DNA of 64,000 bases. Source: Sedimenticola sp. (GTDB lineage: Bacteria; Pseudomonadota; Gammaproteobacteria; Chromatiales; Chromatiaceae). A program made the position numbers and the translations under genes. The stretch spans positions 1 to 64,000 of the forward strand of contig JALWRH010000050.1 in assembly GCA_026994195.1 (NCBI GenBank), written 5' to 3'. The notes under the pieces were generated by a model that did no database searches, was not told the DNA's origin, and saw only the letters and a list, made by a program, of their open reading frames with translations. Every line of letters begins with the position of its first letter. Within the stretch, counting starts at the first letter, position 1. Below, piece by piece: positions 28,299 through 35,723 of this stretch.

Positions 28299-29397
28299 TC
28301 AAAGACCGCTCTTCAGGCTGGCCTCGATGAACATATCCAGACCACCATCGAGCACCGCCTGGGTATTGCCGGTTTCCACGCCCGTGCGAAGATCCTTGAT
28401 CCGCGACTGATCCAGTACATAGGAACGGATCTGGCTGCCCCAGCCGATATCGGACTTGGAATCCTCCAGCTCCTGCTGGCTTTCCATGCGCTTCTGCATC
28501 TCCAGCTCGTAGAGCTTGGCCTTGAGCTGTTTCATGGCCTGGTCTTTGTTCTTGTGCTGAGAACGGCCGCTCTGGCACTGCACCACGATATTGGTGGGCA
28601 AATGGGTCAGGCGCACGGCGGATTCGGTCTTGTTGACGTGCTGACCACCGGCACCGGAAGCCCGGTAAACATCCACACGGATATCCGCCGGATTCAGATC
28701 AATATCCACGCTGTCGTCCACCTCGGGGGAGACGAACACAGCCGCAAAAGACGTATGACGCCGGCCGCCGGAATCGAAGGGCGACTTGCGCACCAAGCGA
28801 TGCACACCAGTTTCCGTGCGCAGCCAGCCATAGGCATAAGGGCCTTCAAAGCGAATGGACGCCGACTTGATGCCCGCCACTTCCCCCGGCGACACTTCCA
28901 TCAGCTCGGTCTTGAAACCGTGGGCCTCACCCCAGCGCAGATACATGCGCAGCAGCATCTCCGCCCAGTCCTGGGCCTCAGTGCCGCCAGAGCCGGCCTG
29001 AATCTCCAGGAAGGCATTACTGCTGTCCATGTCGCCGGAGAACATGCGGCGGAACTCCAGCTCCTCCACGCGCTTCTCATAGCCATCCACTTCACTGGCA
29101 ATGCTGGCGACAGATTCCTCGTCGCCCTCTTCCACGGACATTTCCAGCAGATCGCCCGCGTCTTCCAGACCCGAGGTAATGGCATCGATGTTCTCGACCA
29201 CCGCCTCCAGATCCGCACGCTCGCGCCCAAGAGCCTGCGCCCGGTCAGGGTCGTTCCACACCTCCGGGTCTTCCAGTTCTGCCAGAACTTCTGTCAGCCG
29301 GTCCTTCTTTTCAGGGTAGTCAAAGATACCCCCTGAGGGATTCCACACGTCCCTTCAGATCAGCGATTTTATTGGTAATTGGATTGATGTCCTGCAT
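28299..29397 (-). CDS. prfB: Peptide chain release factor 2, with programmed +1 frameshift
   Basis: RF2 recognises UGA and UAA. The gene is read as 25 codons from ATG 29397 ([25 protein letters not shown]), then an in-frame TGA at 29322-29320. The ribosome slips +1 on CTT TGA C and continues as DYPEKKDRL to the stop at 28299. The slip site is preceded by the internal Shine-Dalgarno AGGGGG. The joined product has 365 residues, the same as E. coli RF2. The body has the GGQ motif in [21 protein letters not shown]. An SPF-type anticodon tripeptide region is expected near [23 protein letters not shown], where SPF is visible. The ORF track shows only the second frame. Confidence 0.97.
29320..29334 (-). 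promoter_or_regulatory. RF2 programmed frameshift site
   Basis: On the minus strand AGGGGGTATCTTTGA contains the internal Shine-Dalgarno, the CTT slip codon and the in-frame TGA. It makes RF2 synthesis depend on its own scarcity, as in E. coli. Confidence 0.95.
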
Positions 29398-29649
29398 CTT
29401 GGTTCCTCGAAATCAGGAAACCGGGTAGTTTACTCAGTTTGAGCGCTGACTGAAAGCGCAAGACGGCCCCGACCTTCAGAGGAGGAAGGTTCTGACCGGG
29501 AAGGGGCAATGGATGGAGGTTCTTATTTGCCATTAACCGCAGAACTACACCGAGGACGCGAAAGAAGAAGCGCCCTGTTGGGCCTGGCTATACATACCCC
29601 TAATTGCTGGTGTAGTATTTTAACGACACTCACATACAGGGAAACGACA
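29398..29649. other. Spacer between prfB and the cassette region
   Basis: No gene is supported here. A GTTGGGC heptamer at 29577-29583 matches the integron core-site pattern GTTRRRY and could mark the left end of a degraded cassette. On its own it is weak. No integrase gene or attI-like site was recognised. Confidence 0.5.
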
Positions 29650-29781
29650 ATGACAGATGCTCAGGGACGATTCCAGCCGTATCTCCGACATTCATCTTCA
29701 TCGCACCGGACTTCTAGCCAGGTTTCCTTCGAAGTTGCTTCAAGCCTGGCGGGTTTCCCCATCGTGTTATTGGTGACCTAA
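29650..29781 (+). CDS. Possible 43-residue peptide upstream of the first clear cassette
   Basis: An ATG with GGGAA upstream opens a 43-residue frame (MTDAQGRFQPYLRH...GFPIVLLVT) ending at TAA. The stop lies inside ACCTAAC, which fits the inverse core consensus RYYYAAC. No family is recognised and composition is unremarkable. The stop-in-core position is typical of cassette ORFs, but coding status is doubtful. The track's longer version (from 29509) has no support for its N-terminal part. Confidence 0.3.
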   Translation: MTDAQGRFQPYLRHSSSSHRTSSQVSFEVASSLAGFPIVLLVT

Positions 29782-29889
29782 CGCCAAGGTGGATCAATGA
29801 AATCTGCGGGTTATGGTGGATACGGAATTTTATTTGGCGGATTCGTCGTGTTGCAACATGACGGATTTGCCGTCGAATTGTAGTTATGC
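29776..29889 (+). other. Possible degenerate attC (left of cassette 1)
   Basis: ACCTAAC (29776-29782) fits the inverse core and GTTATGC (29883-29889) is the junction core of cassette 1. Between them lies a 36-base near-perfect hairpin, GGCGGATTCGTCGTGTTG/CAACATGACGGATTTGCC (29836-29871, wobble pairs only). The hairpin is off-centre relative to the two cores, so this could be a decayed attC or another boundary. Confidence 0.35.
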
Positions 29890-29909
29890 ATTAAAAGAAA
29901 ATCATCTAC

Positions 29910-30536
29910 ATGGCTTCGAAAGATATTAGAAGATACACTGATTTTCCATCAGTGCTGTATATGCTGAGGAATAGGAAGTTAACCCTGCTTAACCCGTCAA
30001 GCTGGGATGATAGGAATGACGCCTACTTCCTTGAGGTATATAAGGAAAAAAAGAATCTTTCGTCTGCTCTCGCGCTGTGTTTTTCAGAGAAAAATGAAAC
30101 GTACCACCATTGGAGCGTGTTTTGCTCTAGAGAAAACGGTGTGTGTATTGTATTCGATAGAGAAAAATTCATAGAACACCTAAGCGGTCAGCAAGGGATT
30201 ACTTTTGGGCCAGTTAATTATAGAACAATTGGTGATACCGGCTGGCCCGATCTGGCAATAGATGATTTGCCATTTTTGAAAAGGTGGGCGTTCAGAGACG
30301 AGTCGGAATTTCGAATTATCTACTCTGATGAATCCAGATCAGAAGAAACCAAAGATATTCATTTGCCGCTTTCTTGTGTGAAGAAAATAATGATCAATCC
30401 ATGGATTCCAGATCAGTTGTTTTTTGCCATTAAAGAAACGATAAAGGAAATCGATGGATGCAAGTCACTCGGTGTTGGAAAATCTAGGCTAATAAATAAC
30501 GACAGCTGGAAGATGGTCGGAAAAATAATTGCATAA
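29910..30536 (+). CDS. Cassette 1 protein, DUF2971-like
   Basis: The 208-residue protein reads YTDFPSVLYMLRNRKLTLLNPSSWDDRNDAYFLE, then ALALCFSEKNETYHHWSVFCSRENGVCIVFDREKF, and later LKRWAFRDESEFRIIY. This order (an N-terminal ligand-like loop, cysteine-serine strand, W-x-x-F/Y and G-V-C-I-x-F-D) resembles DUF2971 proteins, which have no established function and often occur in mobile or defence-linked regions. There is no signal peptide. The stop overlaps the inverse core GCATAAC, as in typical cassettes. A clear ribosome binding site is lacking. Base composition is AT-rich compared with neighbours, consistent with transfer. Confidence 0.7.
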   Translation: MASKDIRRYTDFPSVLYMLRNRKLTLLNPSSWDDRNDAYFLEVYKEKKNLSSALALCFSEKNETYHHWSVFCSRENGVCIVFDREKFIEHLSGQQGITFGPVNYRTIGDTGWPDLAIDDLPFLKRWAFRDESEFRIIYSDESRSEETKDIHLPLSCVKKIMINPWIPDQLFFAIKETIKEIDGCKSLGVGKSRLINNDSWKMVGKIIA

Positions 30537-30603
30537 CAAGAAAATTAACGCGGAGGCTATTTTCGCTAGCGCTCAAATTGCCCCGGTTATTTAGTCGTTG
30601 GGC
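30531..30603 (+). other. attC site of cassette 1
   Basis: The 73-base site runs from inverse core GCATAAC to core GTTGGGC. Inner arms AAATTAACGCGGAGGC and GCCCCGGTTATTT are imperfectly complementary, as in folded attC stems. The inverse core is the exact complement of GTTATGC at the start of the same cassette. Confidence 0.8.
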
Positions 30604-30624
30604 AGAAAAAGGGAGGAATACAAT

Positions 30625-31539
30625 GTGAGCATCAAAGAGATTGCACTTTTAATAGTCTCGCTACTATTGACAACTTTCGCGAACGCAGACCAAGCTGCAG
30701 TCGAGAAATACAAGAACTTCACGCCGAAACAGATCGCTGGTATTCCCGAAAAACAAAGAAGCTCCGAGGTTCCTATGATGTATATCATGGCCGCAAGGAA
30801 GGCATTATCGGAAGGTTCTGAATTGGTCTTTGGGATGGAGCTCAACCAATTAATGTATTCTGGCTTGTACGCATATCAAGATGCGGTTCGCCAATTTCAG
30901 AAAGATCTTGGTGATACTCCCTCTGGTAAGTTAACTGTTTGGCAAATTCATCAGCTCGGCCAAAGGGCTGAAATGCAGGGGCTATCTCGCGTCCTATTCC
31001 CAGATCAATTTTCGAGCTTCATCACAGATGACTACGCTAGCGTCCAGGGCACGATGAAGATCGTAGATGACAATATTGCTTGGCCAATCAATCATTCAAA
31101 AATTAAATGTTTTAAGGCAACTGGCCAGTGTGAATTCAGCCAAATTTATCTCAATGTTCCAGATGAATCATCTTGGAGTCAAAACTACCACGTGATGGAG
31201 GCGGATACTGAGTACTATTCGATTTCTCGATGGGGAAAAGATAGCATTGAAACCCTTCCCCTTGGAGGAAGCAATGCATGCAGGACCACAAGTATTAGCC
31301 TTAACTTTAAAACAAAAGAGTTCTATTTCATAACAAAGAACGCTGGCGGCGAGTGTAAAGCATTGGGAGTTGAGCTAGAAAAGCTCTCTAAGCCACGTAT
31401 TGCACAAGTTGTCGATGGCGCGGAAATCATCAATTCTAAGTTCTCCGAAATTCAGAAAAAGTCGTTTGAAGTGCTGGCGAGCGATTTCCGCAAGAAGGTA
31501 CAAGCGTCAATAGAAAAAGCAAAGAAAGCTGGTGAGTAG
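30625..31539 (+). CDS. Cassette 2 protein, exported, with a possible peptidoglycan-binding segment
   Basis: The start is GTG 30625, preceded by GGGAGG at eight bases; the track's TTG lies inside the recombination core. The 304-residue product has a signal peptide (SIKEIALLIVSLLLTTFANA). The segment MYSGLYAYQDAVRQFQKDLGDTPSGKLTVWQIHQLGQRAEMQGL resembles a PG_binding_1 repeat. The remaining domain has four cysteines (CFKATGQC, ACRTT, GGECKA) that could form disulfides. It ends in a Lys-rich helix. No enzyme motif is recognised. It is probably periplasmic; the function is unknown. Confidence 0.7.
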   Translation: MSIKEIALLIVSLLLTTFANADQAAVEKYKNFTPKQIAGIPEKQRSSEVPMMYIMAARKALSEGSELVFGMELNQLMYSGLYAYQDAVRQFQKDLGDTPSGKLTVWQIHQLGQRAEMQGLSRVLFPDQFSSFITDDYASVQGTMKIVDDNIAWPINHSKIKCFKATGQCEFSQIYLNVPDESSWSQNYHVMEADTEYYSISRWGKDSIETLPLGGSNACRTTSISLNFKTKEFYFITKNAGGECKALGVELEKLSKPRIAQVVDGAEIINSKFSEIQKKSFEVLASDFRKKVQASIEKAKKAGE

Positions 31540-31555
31540 TACCGCAATGATTTAT

Positions 31556-31644
31556 GCCCAACACATGCCCTGAGGCATGTCCATTAAACCTCCCCCAAAA
31601 AAGCGCTGCGCTTATTTTTGGGCAACTAGAATGCGACGTTAGGC
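31556..31644 (+). other. attC site of cassette 2
   Basis: This 89-base site runs from GCCCAAC to GTTAGGC. It contains CATGCC-CTGA-GGCATG, a perfect stem-loop, and CCCAAAAAAGCGC-T-GCGCTTATTTTTGGG, a strong central hairpin. The inverse core is exactly complementary to GTTGGGC at the cassette's left end. Confidence 0.85.
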
Positions 31645-31663
31645 TTACAAAGGAGTAATTGGC

Positions 31664-32032
31664 ATGAAAAAACTTACTCTGATATTTTTGCAATTAGCAG
31701 TTGCTCCGCTTTCATGGGCAAGCACAGCAAACTGCAATATAGAAATTGAGGATGTAAATGCTGGCACTAAATACAATGTAGAGCAAAAGTTTACAAATCA
31801 ACCAGGTTCTGATGCCCAAAGGAAGCATTTCAAACTACCAGGGAGCAATTATTCCTGCACCTTAGCTTTTTTTAACCTTGAGAGCGGCACCATGTTGTCG
31901 TGCCAGTTTGATGAGTTAGGCCAAAATTTCGTGCAATCTGACCGAAGTATCATTGGTGAGGGTAATGCGAAAAACAATCTCAGCTTTCGCTATGAATCCT
32001 CTTTTTTTGTTTTACACTCAAGCTGCAAATGA
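31664..32032 (+). CDS. Cassette 3 protein, small exported protein of unknown function
   Basis: The 122-residue product begins with a signal peptide (MKKLTLIFLQLAVAPLSWAS) after AGGAG at good spacing. The mature part (ANCNIEIEDVNAGTKYNVEQKF...YSCTLAFFNLESGTMLSCQFDE...VLHSSCK) has four cysteines and looks like a compact beta-rich periplasmic domain. No family is recognised. The stop lies two bases before the inverse core GCCTAAC. It is AT-rich like the other cassette genes. Confidence 0.7.
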   Translation: MKKLTLIFLQLAVAPLSWASTANCNIEIEDVNAGTKYNVEQKFTNQPGSDAQRKHFKLPGSNYSCTLAFFNLESGTMLSCQFDELGQNFVQSDRSIIGEGNAKNNLSFRYESSFFVLHSSCK

Positions 32033-32033
32033 A

Positions 32034-32065
32034 GCCTAACACACGCCCTGAGGTAGTCCATCAAG
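32034..32065 (+). other. Truncated attC of cassette 3
   Basis: GCCTAACACACGCCCTGAGGTAGTCCATCAAG closely matches the left arm of the preceding attC (GCCCAACACATGCCCTGAGGCATGTCC). No right arm or GTTRRRY core follows before the VOC gene. The right end of the array has been lost. Confidence 0.75.
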
Positions 32066-32118
32066 AAAAACCCACCTGACTCGCCAGCTCTTCAATAAGC
32101 CCCCCAGGAGATACCCCA

Positions 32119-32541
32119 ATGAGCCTGCTCCGCAACATTGACCATATCAACCTTACTGTCGCCGACTTTCGGGAATCAGCCCGTTGGTATGAGCAGGCAT
32201 TCGGCTTTGTAGTCGTCGAGGAAGCAGTTACCGATGGCGTTCTGTGGGGCATTCTCCGGGCAGGGGACAGCATGTTGTGCCTGTATGAGGCGCCGGACTT
32301 TACTCTGCTGGATCGCCACCAGCTGGCGGAGCGCAAGCTTCATGGCCTGGCGCATTTTGGCCTGCGTATCAGCGATCCGGAGAAATGGCAGCGGATTGCC
32401 AGGGAAATGGGCATCGAAATTCTTTATGGCGGGACCTACCGTTGGCCTCATTCCGACAGTTGGTACATCAAGGATCCCACCGGGTATGAAATCGAAGTCG
32501 TCCACTGGGATAAGGAACAGATAAGCTTCGATCCGCTATAA
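32119..32541 (+). CDS. VOC (glyoxalase/bleomycin-resistance) superfamily protein
   Basis: The 140-residue protein has the vicinal-oxygen-chelate fold pattern: IDHINLTVADFRESARWYEQAFGFVVVEE with a metal-type His at the first strand, LHGLAHFGLRISDPEKW with the second, and YIKDPTGYEIEVVHWD with the Glu. It may be a glyoxalase-like lyase or a dioxygenase relative. The substrate cannot be told. AGGAG lies upstream of the ATG. It is the first chromosomal-type gene after the cassette array, and its composition returns to the GC-rich background. Confidence 0.85.
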   Translation: MSLLRNIDHINLTVADFRESARWYEQAFGFVVVEEAVTDGVLWGILRAGDSMLCLYEAPDFTLLDRHQLAERKLHGLAHFGLRISDPEKWQRIAREMGIEILYGGTYRWPHSDSWYIKDPTGYEIEVVHWDKEQISFDPL

Positions 32542-32575
32542 TCGGATCTTTCCCGTTGTTCTCCCTATTCCGTTC

Positions 32576-34618
32576 ATGAAAAAAACCTGGCGACTCCGCC
32601 CCCTTCTGGCCGATACCGGCTTCATTGTTTTGAGCGCATTTCTACTGCTGTTCCTGCAGGCTTTGCTGCGCGCTCTGTTGCTGGTACGCAACCCGGAACT
32701 GGCGGCAGGCGCCGCCAACACAGATCTTGCCTGGGCTTTCGTGGTGGGCATGCGCTTCGATTTCATTATCGCCAGTTATATTCTGCTTCCCCTGGTTTTG
32801 TCACTACTGTTGCCCAACGGCCTGGGAGAACGCCGCCTGGCGCGTCTGTGGCTGCTGTTTACCGGCGGCATCGTGCTGTTTCTGGGGGTTTCAGAACCGG
32901 AGTTCTATCACGAATTTCACACCCGCCTGAACAGCCTGGCCATTCAGTACCTCAAGGAAGATCCTTCTACCGTGAGCAGCATGATCTGGCACGGTTTTCC
33001 CGTGGTGCGCTATCTGCTCCTGTGGGCCGTGCTCCAGGCTGTTCTGGCCTGGGGCCTGAAGCTGGCTGACCGCTGGACACGCAAGTTTGGCATGGCCTAT
33101 CCCCAGTGGTGGGCGCGTATTCCTGTATTTCTGATATTCGCCTTCCTGGTGGCCTTGGGCGCCAGGGGTACTCTGCGTCATGGCGCACCCCTGCGCTGGG
33201 GCGATGCCTTTCACAGCCAGAATCTGTTTGCCAATCACCTGGCTCTGAACGGCACCTGGTCCCTGGCCAAGGCGGCCATGGGCAACAAGAAAAAAGATGC
33301 GGGCAAGACCTGGCTCAAAGCCATGAACCGGGAACAGGCCCTGGCCCGCACCCGCCAACTTCTGCTGGCGCCAGGCGATGATCTGCAGCAGCCGGATCAA
33401 TACCCGGTATTGCGCCGCCACCAACCTGGCGCCACCCTGCCCCACCCGCCGAAAAACCTGGTGTTCATCATCATGGAAAGCTTCTCCGGCCAGTTCACCG
33501 GCGCGCTGGGCAACGACCATGGCATCACCCCCCGTTTCGACGAGCTGGCGCAGGAGGGCCTGCTCTTCGACCACATGTTCTCCAACGGCACCCATACCCA
33601 CCAGGGCATGTTCGCCACCGTGGCCTGTTTCCCCAACCTGCCCGGCTTTGAATACCTCATGCAGGAGCCTGAGGGGCAGCACCAGTTCTCCGGCCTGCCC
33701 GCCCTGCTCAAGCCCCTGGGCTTTCAGGACGTGTATGTGTACAACGGCGCCTTCAACTGGGACAACCAGAAAGGGTTTTTCCGTAACCAGGGCATGACCC
33801 GATTCATTGGCCGGGACCAAATGGAAAACCCGGTATTCACTGACCCCACCTGGGGCGTGTCCGACCAGGATATGTTCGATCAGGCGTTGCGTGAACTGAA
33901 CCGCATGCGCCCGGATCAGCCCTTCTTTGCGGTATTGCAGACCCTGTCCAATCACACGCCTTATGCCCTGCCCGATCCCCTGCCGGTGGACAAGGTGACA
34001 GGCTTTGGCGGGCTGGATGACCATCTCACCGCCATGCGCTATGCCGACTGGGCTCTGGGGCGGTTCTTCGATGAGGCGAAGAAACAGCCTTGGTTCAAGG
34101 ACACCCTGTTTGTCCTCCTGGGTGATCATGGATTCGGAGTCAAGAAACAACTGGGAGAAATTGACCTACTGCGCTTCCACATTCCTATGCTGATGCTGGC
34201 GCCCGGCATCCAGGACCGGTTCGGCAAGCGTATCCACACAGCCGCCACCCAGGTGGATGTGATTCCCACCAGCGTAAGCCTTCTCCTGGGCAAGCCTTTT
34301 ACCCACCAGTGCTGGGGGCGGGATATCCTTTCTCTGCCCGCAGATGATCCTGGCCTTGGCGTCATCAAGCCCTCGGGCAGCGATCATACGGTGGCCCATT
34401 TCCGGGGTGACCGCATCGTTATCAAACCGCCCCATGGCAAAGCTGTGGCCGGGCGTTACCGGCTCTATCCCGAACCGGCCTTCTTCCCGGATGGGAAACC
34501 GGCGGAAAAAAGCGAAATGCTTGCTGATCTGAAAGCGTATGTCAGCACCGCCATGCATGCTCTGCTGGAGAACCGCACGGGACTGCCAAACGCTTCTCGC
34601 TCAGGAAAACAGGATTGA
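32576..34618 (+). CDS. LtaS-type sulfatase-family membrane protein (phosphoglycerol transferase-like)
   Basis: The 680-residue protein has about five membrane segments in the first 200 residues (for example GFIVLSAFLLLFLQALLRALLLV and FDFIIASYILLPLVLSLLL). A periplasmic alkaline-phosphatase-fold domain follows. Metal-site motifs are visible: NLVFIIMESFSGQFTG (Glu), MFSNGTHTHQGMFATVACFPN with the likely catalytic Thr, and LLGDHGFGVKKQ (Asp-His). The family includes lipoteichoic acid synthases and the Gram-negative OpgB/phosphoethanolamine-type transferases. In a Gram-negative host a glycan or lipid decoration role is likely. It is followed by the HD-domain gene with a one-base overlap. Confidence 0.87.
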   Translation: MKKTWRLRPLLADTGFIVLSAFLLLFLQALLRALLLVRNPELAAGAANTDLAWAFVVGMRFDFIIASYILLPLVLSLLLPNGLGERRLARLWLLFTGGIVLFLGVSEPEFYHEFHTRLNSLAIQYLKEDPSTVSSMIWHGFPVVRYLLLWAVLQAVLAWGLKLADRWTRKFGMAYPQWWARIPVFLIFAFLVALGARGTLRHGAPLRWGDAFHSQNLFANHLALNGTWSLAKAAMGNKKKDAGKTWLKAMNREQALARTRQLLLAPGDDLQQPDQYPVLRRHQPGATLPHPPKNLVFIIMESFSGQFTGALGNDHGITPRFDELAQEGLLFDHMFSNGTHTHQGMFATVACFPNLPGFEYLMQEPEGQHQFSGLPALLKPLGFQDVYVYNGAFNWDNQKGFFRNQGMTRFIGRDQMENPVFTDPTWGVSDQDMFDQALRELNRMRPDQPFFAVLQTLSNHTPYALPDPLPVDKVTGFGGLDDHLTAMRYADWALGRFFDEAKKQPWFKDTLFVLLGDHGFGVKKQLGEIDLLRFHIPMLMLAPGIQDRFGKRIHTAATQVDVIPTSVSLLLGKPFTHQCWGRDILSLPADDPGLGVIKPSGSDHTVAHFRGDRIVIKPPHGKAVAGRYRLYPEPAFFPDGKPAEKSEMLADLKAYVSTAMHALLENRTGLPNASRSGKQD

Positions 34619-35205
34619 TGAAAAACAATAGTTCTATTGCGGCCATTCTTGATTTCATCGTGGAGATAGAAAAACTCAAGGCGGTGCAACGCAAGACCCG
34701 CCCGGTAGGACTGGATCGCTACGAGAACTCTGCAGAACACAGCTGGCATGTCTGCCTCACGGCCCTGATGCTCAAGGATTACGCCAACGAGGACATCGAT
34801 ATCGACAAGGTGATCCGCATGCTTCTAGTTCACGATCTGGGTGAAATCGATGCCGGTGACCAGATCGTCTATGCAGAACAGGATGCTTCCCGCTACAACC
34901 AGGAGCGGGAGGGCGTCAAACGCGTACTTGGAAAGCTTCCCGGAAACCAGGGCGATGAGTACCTGGCTCTGTGGGAGGAATTCGAGGCGGGGGAGTCAGC
35001 CGAATCCCGCTATGCCCGGGCCATAGACCGCGTCCCGCCCCTGTTGCACAATCTGCACGGCAATGGCCACAGCTGGAAGGAGAACCGGGTGCCAAAGGAA
35101 AAGGTTCTGTCCCTGAACAGCCGTATCGCCCAGGGCAGCGAATTGCTGTGGCAGGTGCTGCGAGAACGACTTGAGCAGGCCGCCGCCGACGGCCTGCTGC
35201 GGTAG
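34618..35205 (+). CDS. HD-domain hydrolase (YfbR/HDDC2-like)
   Basis: The 195-residue protein has the HD-superfamily metal motifs ENSAEHSWHVCLTALML (first His), LLVHDLGEIDAGD (His-Asp) and a later Asp in YARAIDRV. This layout fits the HD_3 group, which includes nucleoside 5'-monophosphate phosphatases such as YfbR and HDDC2. ATG 34618 overlaps the upstream stop as TGATG, giving translational coupling; the track used the TTG codon just before it. The last Asp belongs to a DRVPPLLHNL stretch often seen in the family. Confidence 0.87.
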   Translation: MKNNSSIAAILDFIVEIEKLKAVQRKTRPVGLDRYENSAEHSWHVCLTALMLKDYANEDIDIDKVIRMLLVHDLGEIDAGDQIVYAEQDASRYNQEREGVKRVLGKLPGNQGDEYLALWEEFEAGESAESRYARAIDRVPPLLHNLHGNGHSWKENRVPKEKVLSLNSRIAQGSELLWQVLRERLEQAAADGLLR

Positions 35206-35211
35206 CCTCTC

Positions 35212-35613
35212 CTACATGACTTCGGAAAGAAAAGCGCCCAGGTCCATGTCTGCGCCCAGAATATGTCCCGTCAGCCAGTGTTCCAGAAACTGGATATCTT
35301 CGGCGGTGATGTCCACCTCATGTTGCTGACGTTCCTGCTGCAGGGCTTTGACGCTTTCAATCAGCTCGTCATGTTCCCGACGATGCTCCTGGTATCCACC
35401 ATAGCCATGGCGGATCATCAGACGCTCTTCGTGCTTGAAATGCCAGACGGTGCAGGCGATGAGTTCGTCCAGCAATGCTTCTATGTAATCCCTGGGTGCG
35501 CCCTCTTCCACGGCATGCCCCAGTAGATTAAACAGCTCTACCAGGCGGCGATGATCCTCATCGATTTCCTGAACCTGGACACTCAGGGTATTGTCCCATA
35601 TCAGATCTTTCAC
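35212..35613 (-). CDS. Bacteriohemerythrin
   Basis: A 133-residue oxygen-binding di-iron protein. All seven usual ligands can be placed: His21 (DEDHRRLVELFN), His58 and Glu62 (HFKHEERLM), His77 and His81 (HRREHDEL), His117 and Asp122 (HILGADMD). There are no extra domains. It may store or deliver oxygen, or sense it. It is a single gene, convergent with the HD-domain gene, with six bases between the two ends. Confidence 0.93.
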   Translation of the reverse strand: MKDLIWDNTLSVQVQEIDEDHRRLVELFNLLGHAVEEGAPRDYIEALLDELIACTVWHFKHEERLMIRHGYGGYQEHRREHDELIESVKALQQERQQHEVDITAEDIQFLEHWLTGHILGADMDLGAFLSEVM

Positions 35614-35723
35614 GACGGCAGTCCTCCTGTTGGTTCTTATTCTGATTTTGCGTCAGATCGGTCTTTGAAACCATTGTTCCAGATCAGTCAGAGTGGAAAT
35701 CGGTCAGACCCGCAGAGCAGGCT

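Larger units (their letters stand above)
29776..32065 (+). mobile_element. Integron gene-cassette array without integrase (CALIN)
   Basis: Three consecutive cassettes, all with plus-strand ORFs, occupy about 29884-30597, 30598-31638 and 31639-32065. Each ORF is followed within about 16 bases by an inverse core and an attC-like palindromic region. Each cassette's first bases are exactly complementary to its own inverse core: GTTATGC/GCATAAC, GTTGGGC/GCCCAAC and GTTAGGC/GCCTAAC. This is the expected product of IntI recombination between G and TT. The region is clearly richer in A and T than its flanks and no cassette ORF has an obvious promoter. No integrase gene is present, and the right-hand attC is truncated. 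Confidence 0.85.

Noticed and set aside
29509-29649. N-terminal extension of the 90-residue ORF
   Set aside because: Only the last 43 codons have a ribosome binding site and lie next to a possible inverse core; the extension has no support.
29398-32118. Integron integrase gene next to the cassettes
   Set aside because: No tyrosine-recombinase ORF exists in this region on either strand; the only ORFs are the cassette genes and short shadows.
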